The notes under the pieces were generated by a model, which saw nothing but the letters and a program-made list of their open reading frames with translations, was not told where the DNA came from and did not search any database. Shown piece by piece: positions 11,939 through 22,067 of a stretch of 64,000 nt of DNA; within the stretch, counting starts at the first letter, position 1; each line of letters begins with the position of its first letter. The DNA lies in contig JNEU01000764.1 of assembly GCA_000697475.1 (NCBI GenBank), positions 153,383-217,382 on the forward strand, in the 5' to 3' direction. The position numbers and the translations under genes are program-made. This DNA comes from Lichtheimia corymbifera B2541 (taxonomy: Eukaryota; Mucoromycota; Mucoromycetes; Mucorales; Lichtheimiaceae).

Positions 11939-13856
11939 ATGTCGAGGTTCCTTCGCGTAAAGAACCACTCTTTGAATGCCTCAGGCTATTCAGGAGACAA
12001 TGATAACCTTCATGGCAGTTTACGCACACGAATCATTAGCTCAAGGGTGGGCAAACACACTGCAGATTTCTTGGAACGAAAGTTCTCCGCTGTTGCCAGC
12101 AAGTATCTCAAGGGACCGTGCAAACAAGCACGACCTGAGATCATTATCCAACAGCTTTTGCATGATTCATCCGATACAGCCAGCACTTATTCAGGCTCCA
12201 CAATCACCACTTGGCGTGGATCGTTGAATACTGAAGATGCAGCAAGAATATTGCCGACCATCTCGCCTAACGAGGTACAATACCAAGAGCTCATGTTTGA
12301 ACTCATGGTCACAGAAGAGGGATATTTTACCGACCTTCGAAATTTGATGGAGGTAAAGAGGGAGGCGTATAAATTTTTTTGGGACATATGGGCATCTTGT
12401 TTAACACGCTGAATACTAGGATTTTGCCATTGCTATTCTAGATTGGGAGCACCTCCCCACATGCTTACGGGTAGTTCTGGAGGGAATATCAGACATTGCA
12501 AAGTTGCATGGTTCCCTATTAGGGGAGCTACAAGAGACTGATGCAAAGAATGGCCGTATCATCATTGATGCAATTGACTTGTTCGAAAGATATGCAAGTG
12601 TGGATATCGATGATCAAATATAGGATATGACGCTAACGACTTTTAACTCGCAGATACCTCACTTTTTCAACATATATAAGGATTACTTTCTCAATTTCGA
12701 GCCGGCAAATAACCTCATCGCTGCAACATTGGACGAGGCACATGATGCGACACAGCGAGAATTGCGTGATTTCATCCTTGTGAGTGATATTACCGAGAAG
12801 GGGATCCAACGTCTTGATGACTAACTCTCAAAAAAAGGAACGCATGTCCGAGCCTAAATATCGATCCCTTACGCTGCAATCATTCTTATTGAAGCCAGTA
12901 CAACGTCTTATGAAGTATCCCTTGTTTTTGAAGGTATCGTCGTATCCATACATAGTTGATGATGAGGAGAAGGGAACAGGCTCACCAATGCATGTTAGAG
13001 CTTGATAGATACCCTTCCTCCAATGAGTGATGAATACTACCGTCATCTGGAATGCATGAATAACTTAGACATTGAGATTCGACGGCTTGAGGAACACAAG
13101 AGCCATATGGAACATCTGGTTGAGATTCAACATCGCACAAAAGGACTCGAGGTGAGATTTGTTCTTCCGAAGCAAAATGTTTAACTGACAATGGAACTGC
13201 AGGAATATGCATTTGGATTGGCTGATACCAATCGATATCTGGTACATCAAGGGTGGCTCACTCTGGTGCCTGGTACTCGTAGCACAATCCAAGGCAAACT
13301 TGTTTACAGCTTCGATCAGCTTGCCACATATATGAAAAGCCAAACCAACCAAGTTTATGTCTTCTTATTCAACGACCTGATCTTATTCACCAAGGTATGC
13401 ATCCATCTCTACGTACATGATCCTTAGCCTTACGTAATCGTACTCAATCCACCATAGATACGTTCAAAGCGATTGAGTGATATCGAGATTTCCAAGCCTA
13501 ATTCCACCATTGGACCCCATCCAGCAGCTTTATTCAAACTGGTTTTACCTCCGTGTCAATTAACCTACCTTGATCGATGCGTCAAAGCCAAGGTGTCATC
13601 CAGCAAGCCGTCACTTTTGAACAAGAGCGTTCGTTTCCGATCAAATGTTTTCTCATCATCCAGAAACATTACGCCATCGCGATCATATCATGAACACGCC
13701 ATGAATGGGCAGGATGAGATTGAACCTCTTCAGTTTATGTGCGCCGTGGCCCATAAGAATGTTACTAATTTATGCTTGGAGGCATCATCCATCAGCGAAA
13801 AGGAATACTGGTGCAATCAACTACAATCAGTGTGGGACCAACATTGTAAACGATAG
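11939..13856 (+). CDS. Rho guanine nucleotide exchange factor (DH-PH)
   Basis: Activates a Rho/Cdc42-type GTPase at the membrane. Seven exons: 11939-12352, 12420-12593, 12654-12779, 12838-12933, 12999-13151, 13203-13394, 13458-13856, 517 aa. Seen: a DH domain from about residue 118 (MFELMVTEEGYFTDLRNL, the conserved first helix) to about 310, with the hallmark LLKPVQRLMKYPLFLK in exons 4-5; then a PH domain beginning with YLVHQGWLTLVPG and VYVFLFNDLILFTK (residues about 340-500) and ending in the conserved Trp helix (EKEYWCNQLQSVW). The N-terminal 110 residues show no domain. Intron 2 is best read as a GC-AG intron (GCAAGT donor at 12594). A GT donor at 12600 would also stay in frame and add two residues. 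The start is the first ATG after a pyrimidine tract; upstream in-frame ATGs lie in a non-conserved stretch. Confidence 0.9.
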
Positions 13857-14248
13857 ATAGTAGATATAAAGCTTTGACTCTTTCAAAAATATATTTATTA
13901 CTAGCCTTTGGCAGGTGCTGCTTTGATGATAGAAAAATGGAGGATAGCTGCGGTATTATCACGATCAATGTCACTGGATACATGCCATGTGGGTGTGGAT
14001 TCGATCGAAGCAGCGCAGGAATAAGGGATCTGTCAACCCTGAGTAGTCTTCAATATTACTGGAGCGGTGTCGTGTAAATGGACCCTTCCATGCAACAACG
14101 TGCAATCCCGGACGGAGATCACTTTACGCGAAACAGCCCGCATGATTTCTTTTTCTATAAATGCGTGAATGATCCAGCTCCTTGGGTGTCAATTTTTTCC
14201 CTTGCTCAACCCATATTGCACGCAATCGATCGTCAGTTTGACTGAACT
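13857..14248. other. Intergenic with TATA box for the seven-TM gene
   Basis: 392 bp between the RhoGEF stop and the membrane-protein ATG. TATAAATG at 14156-14163 lies about 90 bp before the ATG and supports that start. Nothing else seen. Confidence 0.55.
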
Positions 14249-15773
14249 TTGCTTTACGATTTCATGACTCCAGACTTCACTACATTGGAGCGACGGTGCA
14301 CTGGACAGGTGTGCCATTGCGATTGGCGGCTGACTATAAGAGAATGCGAGGAAGCAAAGGCCATGTGGTATATCCACATTGTCAACATTGCAGTCTCCGG
14401 CTTTGCAGCTGTCTTGTGTAAGATAGTGGTGGATAACACGCTGTTTTATTTTGCTTGTCTAACATGGTATATACATAATTAGGTATCATCGCCTTATCTT
14501 ATCGCATGTTCTACAAGAAGGAAGCGCTCTGGGGTCGTAGACCGGGTACAGGAGCTGGTTTCTTGCGTCCAAAACCAATCAACACAATGCTCCTGTTAGG
14601 CATCTTTTTCAATGGATGTAGGTTGATGACAAGCTAATATCATCTTTTGTAACATTCCTTTCAAAAGTGCGCATGACGAGCAGCGCGGTGATTGTCAGCA
14701 ATGTACTCCCAAGCAACTATGCAATACGGTTATGTAAGCATTGAGTGAGGAAATGGTGGCAACTCTTTAACCGAGAAATCTTTTCGACTTGTAGTTGTTT
14801 TTGATGTTGCATGGCAGTTTGGTTATGGTGCGATTGTTCTATACCTGGTGGGGGTCTCTCAAGTTATAAAGCAGGTGAGATAGTACAAGTGGTAAATAAG
14901 ATATGACAACAACTTATGTTGGGTTCTACTCTATTTTAGACCGTCAATGCCTCAGGATGGATGCCTTCTGCGCGCTTTGTCGACGTTATTGGATGTACTT
15001 TGTTCTTGACCCCTTTCATTGTCAACAACTGTGTTTCTGTCCTTGCAGGCGTATTCGCTGATACACATGTCCGAACAGCTACCATCCTTATCCGCCTCCT
15101 TTACTTTGTTTGGTTTGTTGAATGCACGGTACTGAGCGCATTTATCGTTTACGCTGGCGCACGACTAATCCGGATCCTCAAGGAAAATCATCGCAAACTC
15201 AAGAACATTGTTGCCGCTCAACATATGACAGCAATTCGAGCTGGTGTTGCCAAGGTCCGTGCTCAAGTGATTATCCTATCTGTCGCGCTCGCCTTATTCG
15301 CTATCGCACTCATTTTAGAAGGGGTGCTTCGCACCAAGATTATGAGCCACACGATTGGCAATGTGGCTATCTCAGTGCCGTGGATGTATATAGGCAGTCT
15401 CACTACGTTTGCATTCTTATTTGCGATCCTCATAAGGTATGTATTACATGGTTGCGTGGTCCAAACAAATACTTACATGAACATATACAGTCCAACCGAC
15501 ATTATGCAAAATCCTGCATTTGCAAGTTTGCGGAAAACCTCAAAGGACTTGAATACGGCGGGGAACATGGATGATTTGGAAGCACAGCGTCAACATCAGC
15601 CATCAACTAGGGAACCAAGCAGCATCCTTAGTGGGATATCAAAAGTCGTCGACCCTGATGAATGTTCAACGGTTGATTTTGAGACACCAACGAGAGATCG
15701 CAACTCCTTTATTACAGCCACTGATGGTGAAAAGTCTGAAAAGGCTGTTGTTGGACACATGGATATGGGCTGA
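14249..15773 (+). CDS. Putative seven-transmembrane (receptor-like) protein
   Basis: No named family recognised. Exons 14249-14417, 14483-14617, 14668-14733, 14795-14874, 14940-15436, 15491-15773, 409 aa. Seen: a Cys-rich N-terminus (RRCTGQVCHC) that could be extracellular, then seven hydrophobic segments: about residues 38-62, 78-101, 118-142, 156-182, 190-215, 235-258 and 265-290. A hydrophilic C-terminal tail of about 100 residues rich in Ser/Thr/Asp/Glu follows. This is the topology of a GPCR-like protein, but no diagnostic motif (DRY, NPxxY, STE2/STE3) was found, so receptor function is inference. Intron 5 (15437-15490, 54 nt) is in frame and free of stops, so retention would insert 18 residues just after TM7. 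An alternative start is the second ATG at 14264. Confidence 0.75.
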
Positions 15774-16315
15774 TTGGTGCACTTGGCCAGCTATTGTATT
15801 CACCTCATTGTTATTTACCCTTTATACTACCTTAATGTAGTATGATACCTAGTAGCTTAAATACCCTTTATATCACCTCAATGTACATATTATCTAGTAG
15901 CTAAAATACCGTTTGCATAATAACAATAATGACTATTTCTCCTTGGGACTACTATAAGAACATGCAAAAAGAACTCATATTTCTTTATGTCGGGTAGAAA
16001 GCATGCGTTTTCAAGGTTAGTTTATGTATCTAAGCAGGCAGTAGCAGACTTTTTGATTTGCAACTATCGCAATAAAATGATCAATACATAAGGGTTACCA
16101 GGTGTTACCTTATTTTGAATAATACTTGGCATGCCAAAAGCCTATACAACCAAGCATATGTATGATCTATAATGATATGTACCACCACCATGCCTGTTCT
16201 AAGACGACATATAACTTTTTTTTGGTCGAAGATTTCGCCAGCAGATGATCACGTGATCACACCAAAATCAAAAAATAAAAACATATAACCACCCTTTGGA
16301 TGAAGGAACTTTCTA
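15774..16315. other. Intergenic with a 46-bp tandem duplication and a CACGTG palindrome
   Basis: Holds two diverged copies of an approximately 46-bp AT-rich unit (15816-15861 and 15862-15906; shared core CCTTTATA, CTAGTAGCT). It also holds the perfect 14-bp palindrome TGATCACGTGATCA at 16246-16259, about 57 bp beyond the 3' end of the tRNA. An A-rich tract at 16268-16281 reads as a T-rich run on the tRNA strand and may serve as Pol III terminator. Confidence 0.6.
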
Positions 16316-16389
16316 CGCTCCTAGGTGGGCTCGAACCACCAACCTCCTGATTAACAGTCAGACGCGCTAGCCAATTGCGCCATAAGAGC
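16316..16389 (-). tRNA. tRNA-Asn (anticodon GTT)
   Basis: 74-nt cloverleaf on the minus strand. The acceptor stem GCTCTTA pairs with TAGGAGC (one G-T). The discriminator base is G. The anticodon loop is CTGTTAA with a paired stem, giving anticodon GTT. The T-arm is GGTGGTTCGAGCCCACC (B box) and the D-arm contains TGGCGCAATTGGCTAGCGC (A box). No intron. CCA is not encoded, as expected in eukaryotes. Isolated between two Pol II genes. Confidence 0.96.
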
Positions 16390-16922
16390 TCTACGATTTT
16401 GGAGAAACAAAATTCCTACACATGCTGGTCACTTTCCAAATTGAGAAAGCACGCAATATGCATATCAAATGATAGATTTATTGGCAAAGAATACCATGCA
16501 AGTCTTGAAACTATTATATGGGAAGAGGAACAAGAGTAATTTCGGATTAAAGTAACGGAGATTATGGAATTAAAGGGCAGATTGCAAGTTTCAATTCCCC
16601 GACCACGGTAAAAGACAATGCCTGTCTTGGATTGCAGCATACAGAGCAAGACGTATTTTAAATGAGCACGCTTTGTATGGTGATGTAGTGTGTTGATCAA
16701 ATACATCTGCTATTGGATTAATGTATTGCTTGGAATTGTAATTAGGGTGACTGCAAATCCATGAGTGAAAGTGGAACAGAAAAAAGCACTATTGCATGAA
16801 TTATCCTTTGACCCTCTTTTCTTCCCGACGTTACAACCAAACAAGCAGCGACATTGTAACAGGCATTTAGCATCGAGCTACTTGAACGCATCACTAGCGT
16901 CATTGGAATACTCAGACGATCC
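16390..16922. other. Intergenic: tRNA-Asn upstream / Kelch-BTB promoter
   Basis: 533 bp. No gene, repeat or clear promoter element was seen. It must contain the promoter of the downstream Kelch/BTB gene. Confidence 0.5.
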
Positions 16923-19358
16923 ATGTCGGCAACATTGCAACTGCAGTCAATTTCGGGCATCATTACCCAAGTACGAGAGACGTTAGGTGAAGTGCCACCT
17001 CCACTTATCGGTGCATCATCTACGGTTGTTGGCGATAAGGCGTATGTCTTTGCAGGGCGATTGGTGGCTACAAGAAAGTTGACTAATTACATGTATATTC
17101 TGGATCTTAAGACGCTTGTATGGACACGTTATGTTGCACCTTTTTTCTCTGATCAACCACCTCGACCACGCTACTTCCATTCAGCAGTTGCATACAACAA
17201 TTCCATTGTTATCTTTGGAGGAATCGGTCATGTTGGCACATCCAAGGAACGCCTATTAGACGATGTGTGCGTATTCGATATTGACACAATGTGCTGGAAA
17301 ATACCCGACATACCACCATCCGAATTTGCACCACAGCCACGTTACGCCCATCTTGCTGTTGTTACGGTCCAAGATTGCATGTCGATTGTTGGTGGACAAG
17401 ATATTGACAACAATTATATCGGTGATGTGAATGTACTCGACCTTAAAAAGTTGGAATGGCGATTTGGCAAGACACAAGAAAAGCATGTGGGCGTTTATCA
17501 ATCCGTAGCCGTAGCAACACAACCCAATACACCATTGCCAGCTATGCTCAAAGAAAGCCTTGGAGAAATACCATCAGATGAAGCAGTGGACACAGATCGA
17601 GAGCCATTGATGGATGAAGTGAATGCCAACCAGCGTGCGTCATTAATGCGAGGGAGATATGGGCAGCTAATGCAAAATCCTGAGGAGCCTAATCCATTAT
17701 ATCTCTACACCAACATGAACTCTGGACGGCATACCAAGCATGAGCTTTTACTTGTATTATCACCAGCCTCACCACGTACCGTCATTGAAGATTGCTCAGT
17801 ATATATGAATGGATCACCTATGCCCCCGGTTTTACGATTTCCAACAGGACATTCTCTTGGACACCATCTTATTCTATCAGGCACGCATCTTTCAGCACAT
17901 GCTCACGAGTTTATGATATGGTCACTGGATCTCGGCACACTCACATGGACACGCATTGACACGGGTACAAGATTTGCCTCGGGATCATGGAATAGGGGTG
18001 TGCCTTATGAAAATGCGAATCGTATGCTGGTATTTGGCAACCCATCGCGGAAGCTCCTGGATGATTACAACCATCGTATTGTGAATTTCGATAACGTGGC
18101 AACAGTGGATCTCGAGGCATTCGGCGTATACAAAATGCCACAAGCAACATGCTCTTCCTTGGCACAAGAAATGGGTCTATCATTGTTGAACGAGCCAGCA
18201 TTCACAGACTTTTACATCATCACAAAGGAGCACCAAACAATAAGAGTCAACTCAACAGTGATGCAACAACGATGGCCTTACTTTGCAGATATGATGAAGA
18301 AACACCATCAGCAAGAAAAGAACAAAAAGCAGCAGAGCAGACAAAAGCGTGTTTCTATTAATGGCCAATCAAGAAATCGAGGACCAAATATTGGAAGCCC
18401 AAAGGGATCAATGATGTTTCCATATCCATATCCGGTGGTGCTAGGCCTGGTGCAATATCTTTACACTGATAATCTCTTCACCACACAGCAATATCAACCA
18501 CACGTCTTATCACAACTATTATTATTGGCCGACATATATGGAATGAAACGTCTTCAGCAGCTTGCAACACATGCACTTCACCAAATGTTGAGTATTTCGA
18601 CGGCACCTTTGATATTTGAAACAGCAGCTCTTTCTCATCAAACCAGCCTCCAGATTCGAGCATTGAAGATGATGATCACAGCCAAAAAGATGTTACAAAA
18701 GCAACAAGAATTGAAACAACAAGAAGGAGGAGGAGGAGGAGGCAATGTTCCATCCACCACAAGTACAACAACAGCTACAGCTTCGAGATTAAGATACTCG
18801 TCAACGTTTAATACAGTGAACAACTCACGACGTACATCAAGCATTGCGGCATCTTCTGAATCAGTCGGTGGTACCACCACCACAGCAACCAATACAAACA
18901 CATCTCCTTCAGCATCATCATTCACACCACCATTATCATCATCATCATATGAGCACAGTCAACATCTTCCTCCACCGCCAAGGTCATTATCATCCACCAC
19001 TAGACCTCGCGTACGTTCTTATACTGTACCCAAAAGAGGGAAATCGACACGACAAAAATCGTCTCCTGCGCACTTGTTGACCGTATCACCTCCTCCTGCT
19101 CGTCCTGCCAACTCGACGGCTGCTGATAATAATATCAGATCAAAATCATGGGCAAGTTCACCGGTAACACGATCCTCTACACTCAGCATCGTCGATGATC
19201 GAAATGAAGGAGAGGATGCCACGACACAAGAGAATAGCCCACCCAGTACTAGCAATCAACAAGCATCATCAAGAAGAAGTAAATCATTCAAACAGAAAAG
19301 TTCGTCCTTTTTCGAGTCACTAGGTAGCAGGTTTTCCATTTCATCCCAACATCAATAA
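16923..19358 (+). CDS. Kelch-repeat/BTB domain protein (Ral2/MDS3-like architecture)
   Basis: Intronless 811-aa protein. Residues about 20-370 carry Kelch-type beta-propeller blades (for example VVGDKAYVFAGR, YNNSIVIFGGIGHVG, MSIVGGQDIDNNYIGDVNVL, ANRMLVFGNPSRKLLDDYNH). A BTB/POZ-like domain follows at about 422-552 (FTDFYIITKEHQTIRVNSTV to LVQYLYTDNLFT and LLLLADIYGMKRL). The last 230 residues are low-complexity Ser/Thr/Pro-rich with a GGGGGG run, consistent with a regulated, disordered tail. Fission yeast Ral2 (Ras1 activation) and budding yeast Mds3 (TOR/PKA-linked) share the order Kelch then BTB. That functional analogy is inference. The single large exon stands out among multi-exon neighbours. 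Confidence 0.85.
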   Translation: MSATLQLQSISGIITQVRETLGEVPPPLIGASSTVVGDKAYVFAGRLVATRKLTNYMYILDLKTLVWTRYVAPFFSDQPPRPRYFHSAVAYNNSIVIFGGIGHVGTSKERLLDDVCVFDIDTMCWKIPDIPPSEFAPQPRYAHLAVVTVQDCMSIVGGQDIDNNYIGDVNVLDLKKLEWRFGKTQEKHVGVYQSVAVATQPNTPLPAMLKESLGEIPSDEAVDTDREPLMDEVNANQRASLMRGRYGQLMQNPEEPNPLYLYTNMNSGRHTKHELLLVLSPASPRTVIEDCSVYMNGSPMPPVLRFPTGHSLGHHLILSGTHLSAHAHEFMIWSLDLGTLTWTRIDTGTRFASGSWNRGVPYENANRMLVFGNPSRKLLDDYNHRIVNFDNVATVDLEAFGVYKMPQATCSSLAQEMGLSLLNEPAFTDFYIITKEHQTIRVNSTVMQQRWPYFADMMKKHHQQEKNKKQQSRQKRVSINGQSRNRGPNIGSPKGSMMFPYPYPVVLGLVQYLYTDNLFTTQQYQPHVLSQLLLLADIYGMKRLQQLATHALHQMLSISTAPLIFETAALSHQTSLQIRALKMMITAKKMLQKQQELKQQEGGGGGGNVPSTTSTTTATASRLRYSSTFNTVNNSRRTSSIAASSESVGGTTTTATNTNTSPSASSFTPPLSSSSYEHSQHLPPPPRSLSSTTRPRVRSYTVPKRGKSTRQKSSPAHLLTVSPPPARPANSTAADNNIRSKSWASSPVTRSSTLSIVDDRNEGEDATTQENSPPSTSNQQASSRRSKSFKQKSSSFFESLGSRFSISSQHQ

Positions 19359-21063
19359 ACATGAGATCTGCATCTTCTTGACATTTACACACACACACAC
19401 AAAGGCATGTGACATGTGATATCAGGACTACTACACCACTGGTGCATGTGAATCAGAAGACTTCCTGCAATAGCGTCTGAATATAGTTGGGATATACTTT
19501 TATGTGGCGGCGATAACAGAATGTTGGGGAATGGATGTGAGGTGGATAGGGTGACACATCTATGCAGCTCCATGTTGTGCGACTTTTCAAGCATTTACGT
19601 TTCCTCTATAAGGATTAGAAAAGATTCACCTATGACGCTTCCCATTATCATATGCCGTGATAGCCAGTGACAAATAATGCATAGCTGCATCACCAATATA
19701 AAGAAAAAGTTGGGTCATTGATGAATAGCTAAGGCGACCATTAGTATATCATATATCCAATACAATAAATTATTGACATCAATTCTGACGAGCGCGGCGT
19801 ACTACAACAACAATAGGGAGTCGTGTCACTTGAACCTTGTTCACCCGCTTGATCTTTGCCATAGATCTCCTTTATCGAGTACGTGGTCATCCAAGGGCCC
19901 TGAGAATCGTAACCTTGTTCTTCTTGGCCATCATGATAAGGGGCTGTTGTTGTTGCTGTTGCTGCTTAAATAATGACTATAACCTGCCTCTATCGCTATT
20001 TCAGAGTAATTTGGCAAGGTGACAATGAAAGAGCGGGTTCATTGTTAATGGTGTTGGTAGGCTGCACCAAAAAATCGCTCGACTAATACTCATGACAGGT
20101 GATTAGTCTCATTTTTCGAGCACTGTTGGATCATCCAGTAGGTATTGTTCACGCGATACGTGAGATTATTCCCTTTCTAGATGAGGAGGTGGTACAAAAA
20201 AAGTCATGAATTATCATCTATCAAGTAAATCCGTCATCGACCTGCTAAAATGAAAAGCACATGTATCTTTATTCCTGGGTACGACATCGCTCAAATTGAA
20301 ACCAATGCATAGCATCTATCCATGTATCATTAAAGCGAGGAGCATGCGTGATCATGTAGCTTTTGGCATTACGTCAAGGAAGAAAAAAGCAATGTGTACA
20401 TGCAAATCCACGCGCGTTGTGCGTTACGGAATCTTGTGTGAATGCCATGTGTGGTGAGAGAAAGAGAAAGGATGTTTTGATATTGGCTTGATTTGTATAG
20501 CGCGTATCTTTGAGCCTCCTCCGGATTGAGTTTGGGGGGTGAGGAGAAAGGAAAGAAGGGGAAAGTGAAAGAGGCGGTGTGTGTGTGGGTGTGGCCGTTT
20601 ATCGTCTTAACTGTTTCGGATTTTCGATACTGAAAGAGGATCAAGGTAGCGGCTCCTCTTTCCTCCCTTGCCCCTGGTGGCAATCTCGACAGCATAAACA
20701 ACACCATATAACACCGGCGTATGTATGACGTTTAACGAGGCAAATATAAATCCATGTTGCTACAGGTCGAGGTTTAAGCCAAAGAGATATCAAAATGACA
20801 ATGATTTGCTTCACATGTCAGTGATAAAAAAAGCTTGGGCTTGATGTTTTTAGCCATGCTGCAAGGACAAAGGGGAATCCGTGTGATTCAAATCCCCCCA
20901 AACCCCTCCAACCTCTCGGGGGTAAGAGGGGAAGGGCAAGGCTGACTGCTTCAGAGACAATATTTCCCATCCTGGAGGCGGAGATACCTTCGCATATAAA
21001 TACTCGTTTCCATTTTACTGTTTGTCCATTGTTCTTTCTCTTCTCTTTGTTTTTTTTTCTGCC
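19359..21063. other. Intergenic with one coding-like minus-strand stretch and a TATA box
   Basis: 1.7 kb. On the minus strand 19741-19964 is open for 74 codons after a plausible acceptor (TTATTTAAG) and ends in TAA. It has coding-like composition but no start or partner exon that could be fixed. TATAAATA at 20995-21002 precedes the next gene. A (GT)n stretch lies near 20576-20592 and a CA run near 19387-19401. Confidence 0.45.
20995..21002 (+). promoter_or_regulatory. TATA box of the unknown TM-protein gene
   Basis: TATAAATA 62 bp before the ATG at 21064. The earlier in-frame ATG at 21022 would be too close to this box, which favours 21064. Confidence 0.6.
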
Positions 21064-22067
21064 ATGTCAGTCCAACATCCAACATGCTTTTTGCAAGATG
21101 ATCTTTATACCACAAGACAAATGGCGACAGCAACCAACTGCCGTAAAGTTTCACTGATACGCACAAATTTGTATCCAGATTCAGCATCCACTTTGGTCGA
21201 GGATGCCCATATTTCACACCCTAACGCCACCAGCACGACAGGAACTACCACCACCACTGCAAACAACTTTTTCCAACCAGCTTTTTTCATGTTGCTCTTT
21301 TCTCGTCTTATCGATGCTGTTATTTTCACCTCAGCTATTGCTATTACGGCATACAACTATTGGACGGGTGACTTACCACAACCAGCCGCAAACCATCAAG
21401 CATTGATTTCATCTGCACCAGCACCATCTCGTACATCATCTTCAAGTCGTAGCAAGCGTAATTCTTATGCTTCAGCTTCATCGCCTCTCGTGCAAGTGCG
21501 TAGAAGAATGACTGAAGAATGGGCTGCTGATACTCTCCAAGATAATGACCAACAAGATTCCCATCATCAACATCATAATCGAGCTTCGACTTATGCGCGT
21601 CCAACATTCGCTAGCATGAACAAAGTAAATATCTTTGCTATTCTATTACGCTTAACTCAATACTAAATGCAGTTTTTTTTCCAGTTTCATTCTTCACCAG
21701 CTATCGTCGGCGATCAGCAACCCCATAAAAACCAGCAACATGTGCGCACAAAGCATCGATCCAAGTCATTCAATCAACCCAAACAATGTAAGACATGAGA
21801 ACCAATACATCCCTTGATCTCAACATACTGACGTATTGACTCTATCACATAGCTCAAGATGAAATGTTGGCCCGAATGCAAACACAATTAGAGAACCTGA
21901 TCCAGGAGGGCCAGGCTGCCCTGAACAGCCCAGCCTTCGATATGAGCGACGACGACGATGAAGATGGCCGAAACAGCAGGCTCATTTCTTCGCCATCTGC
22001 ATCAAAAAGATCTCGTCGCATCAATCAAAAGAAGCACCAAAAGAGATACTCGAGCGTTTTTCCATGA
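21064..22067 (+). CDS. Unrecognised protein with one transmembrane segment
   Basis: No family recognised. Exons 21064-21624, 21685-21787, 21853-22067 (introns 60 and 65 nt; the first has a good branch site CTTAACTCAATACTAAAT), 292 aa. Seen: a polar N-terminus of about 75 residues with a Thr-run; a hydrophobic stretch (AFFMLLFSRLIDAVIFTSAI) followed by AITAYNYW at about 78-105; a Ser/Ala-rich basic linker (SRTSSSSRSKRNSYASASS); a His-rich patch; and a C-terminal part with an amphipathic helix (DEMLARMQTQLENLIQEGQ), an acidic DDDDED block and a basic end (KRSRRINQKKHQKR). It could be a single-pass or tail-embedded organelle protein; function unknown. Spliced structure and codon use support a real gene. 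Confidence 0.75.

Noticed and set aside
20875..20930. Possible tRNA B-box-like sequence (GATTCAAATCC) near 20887
   Set aside because: No matching acceptor stem, D-arm or anticodon stem could be folded around it.
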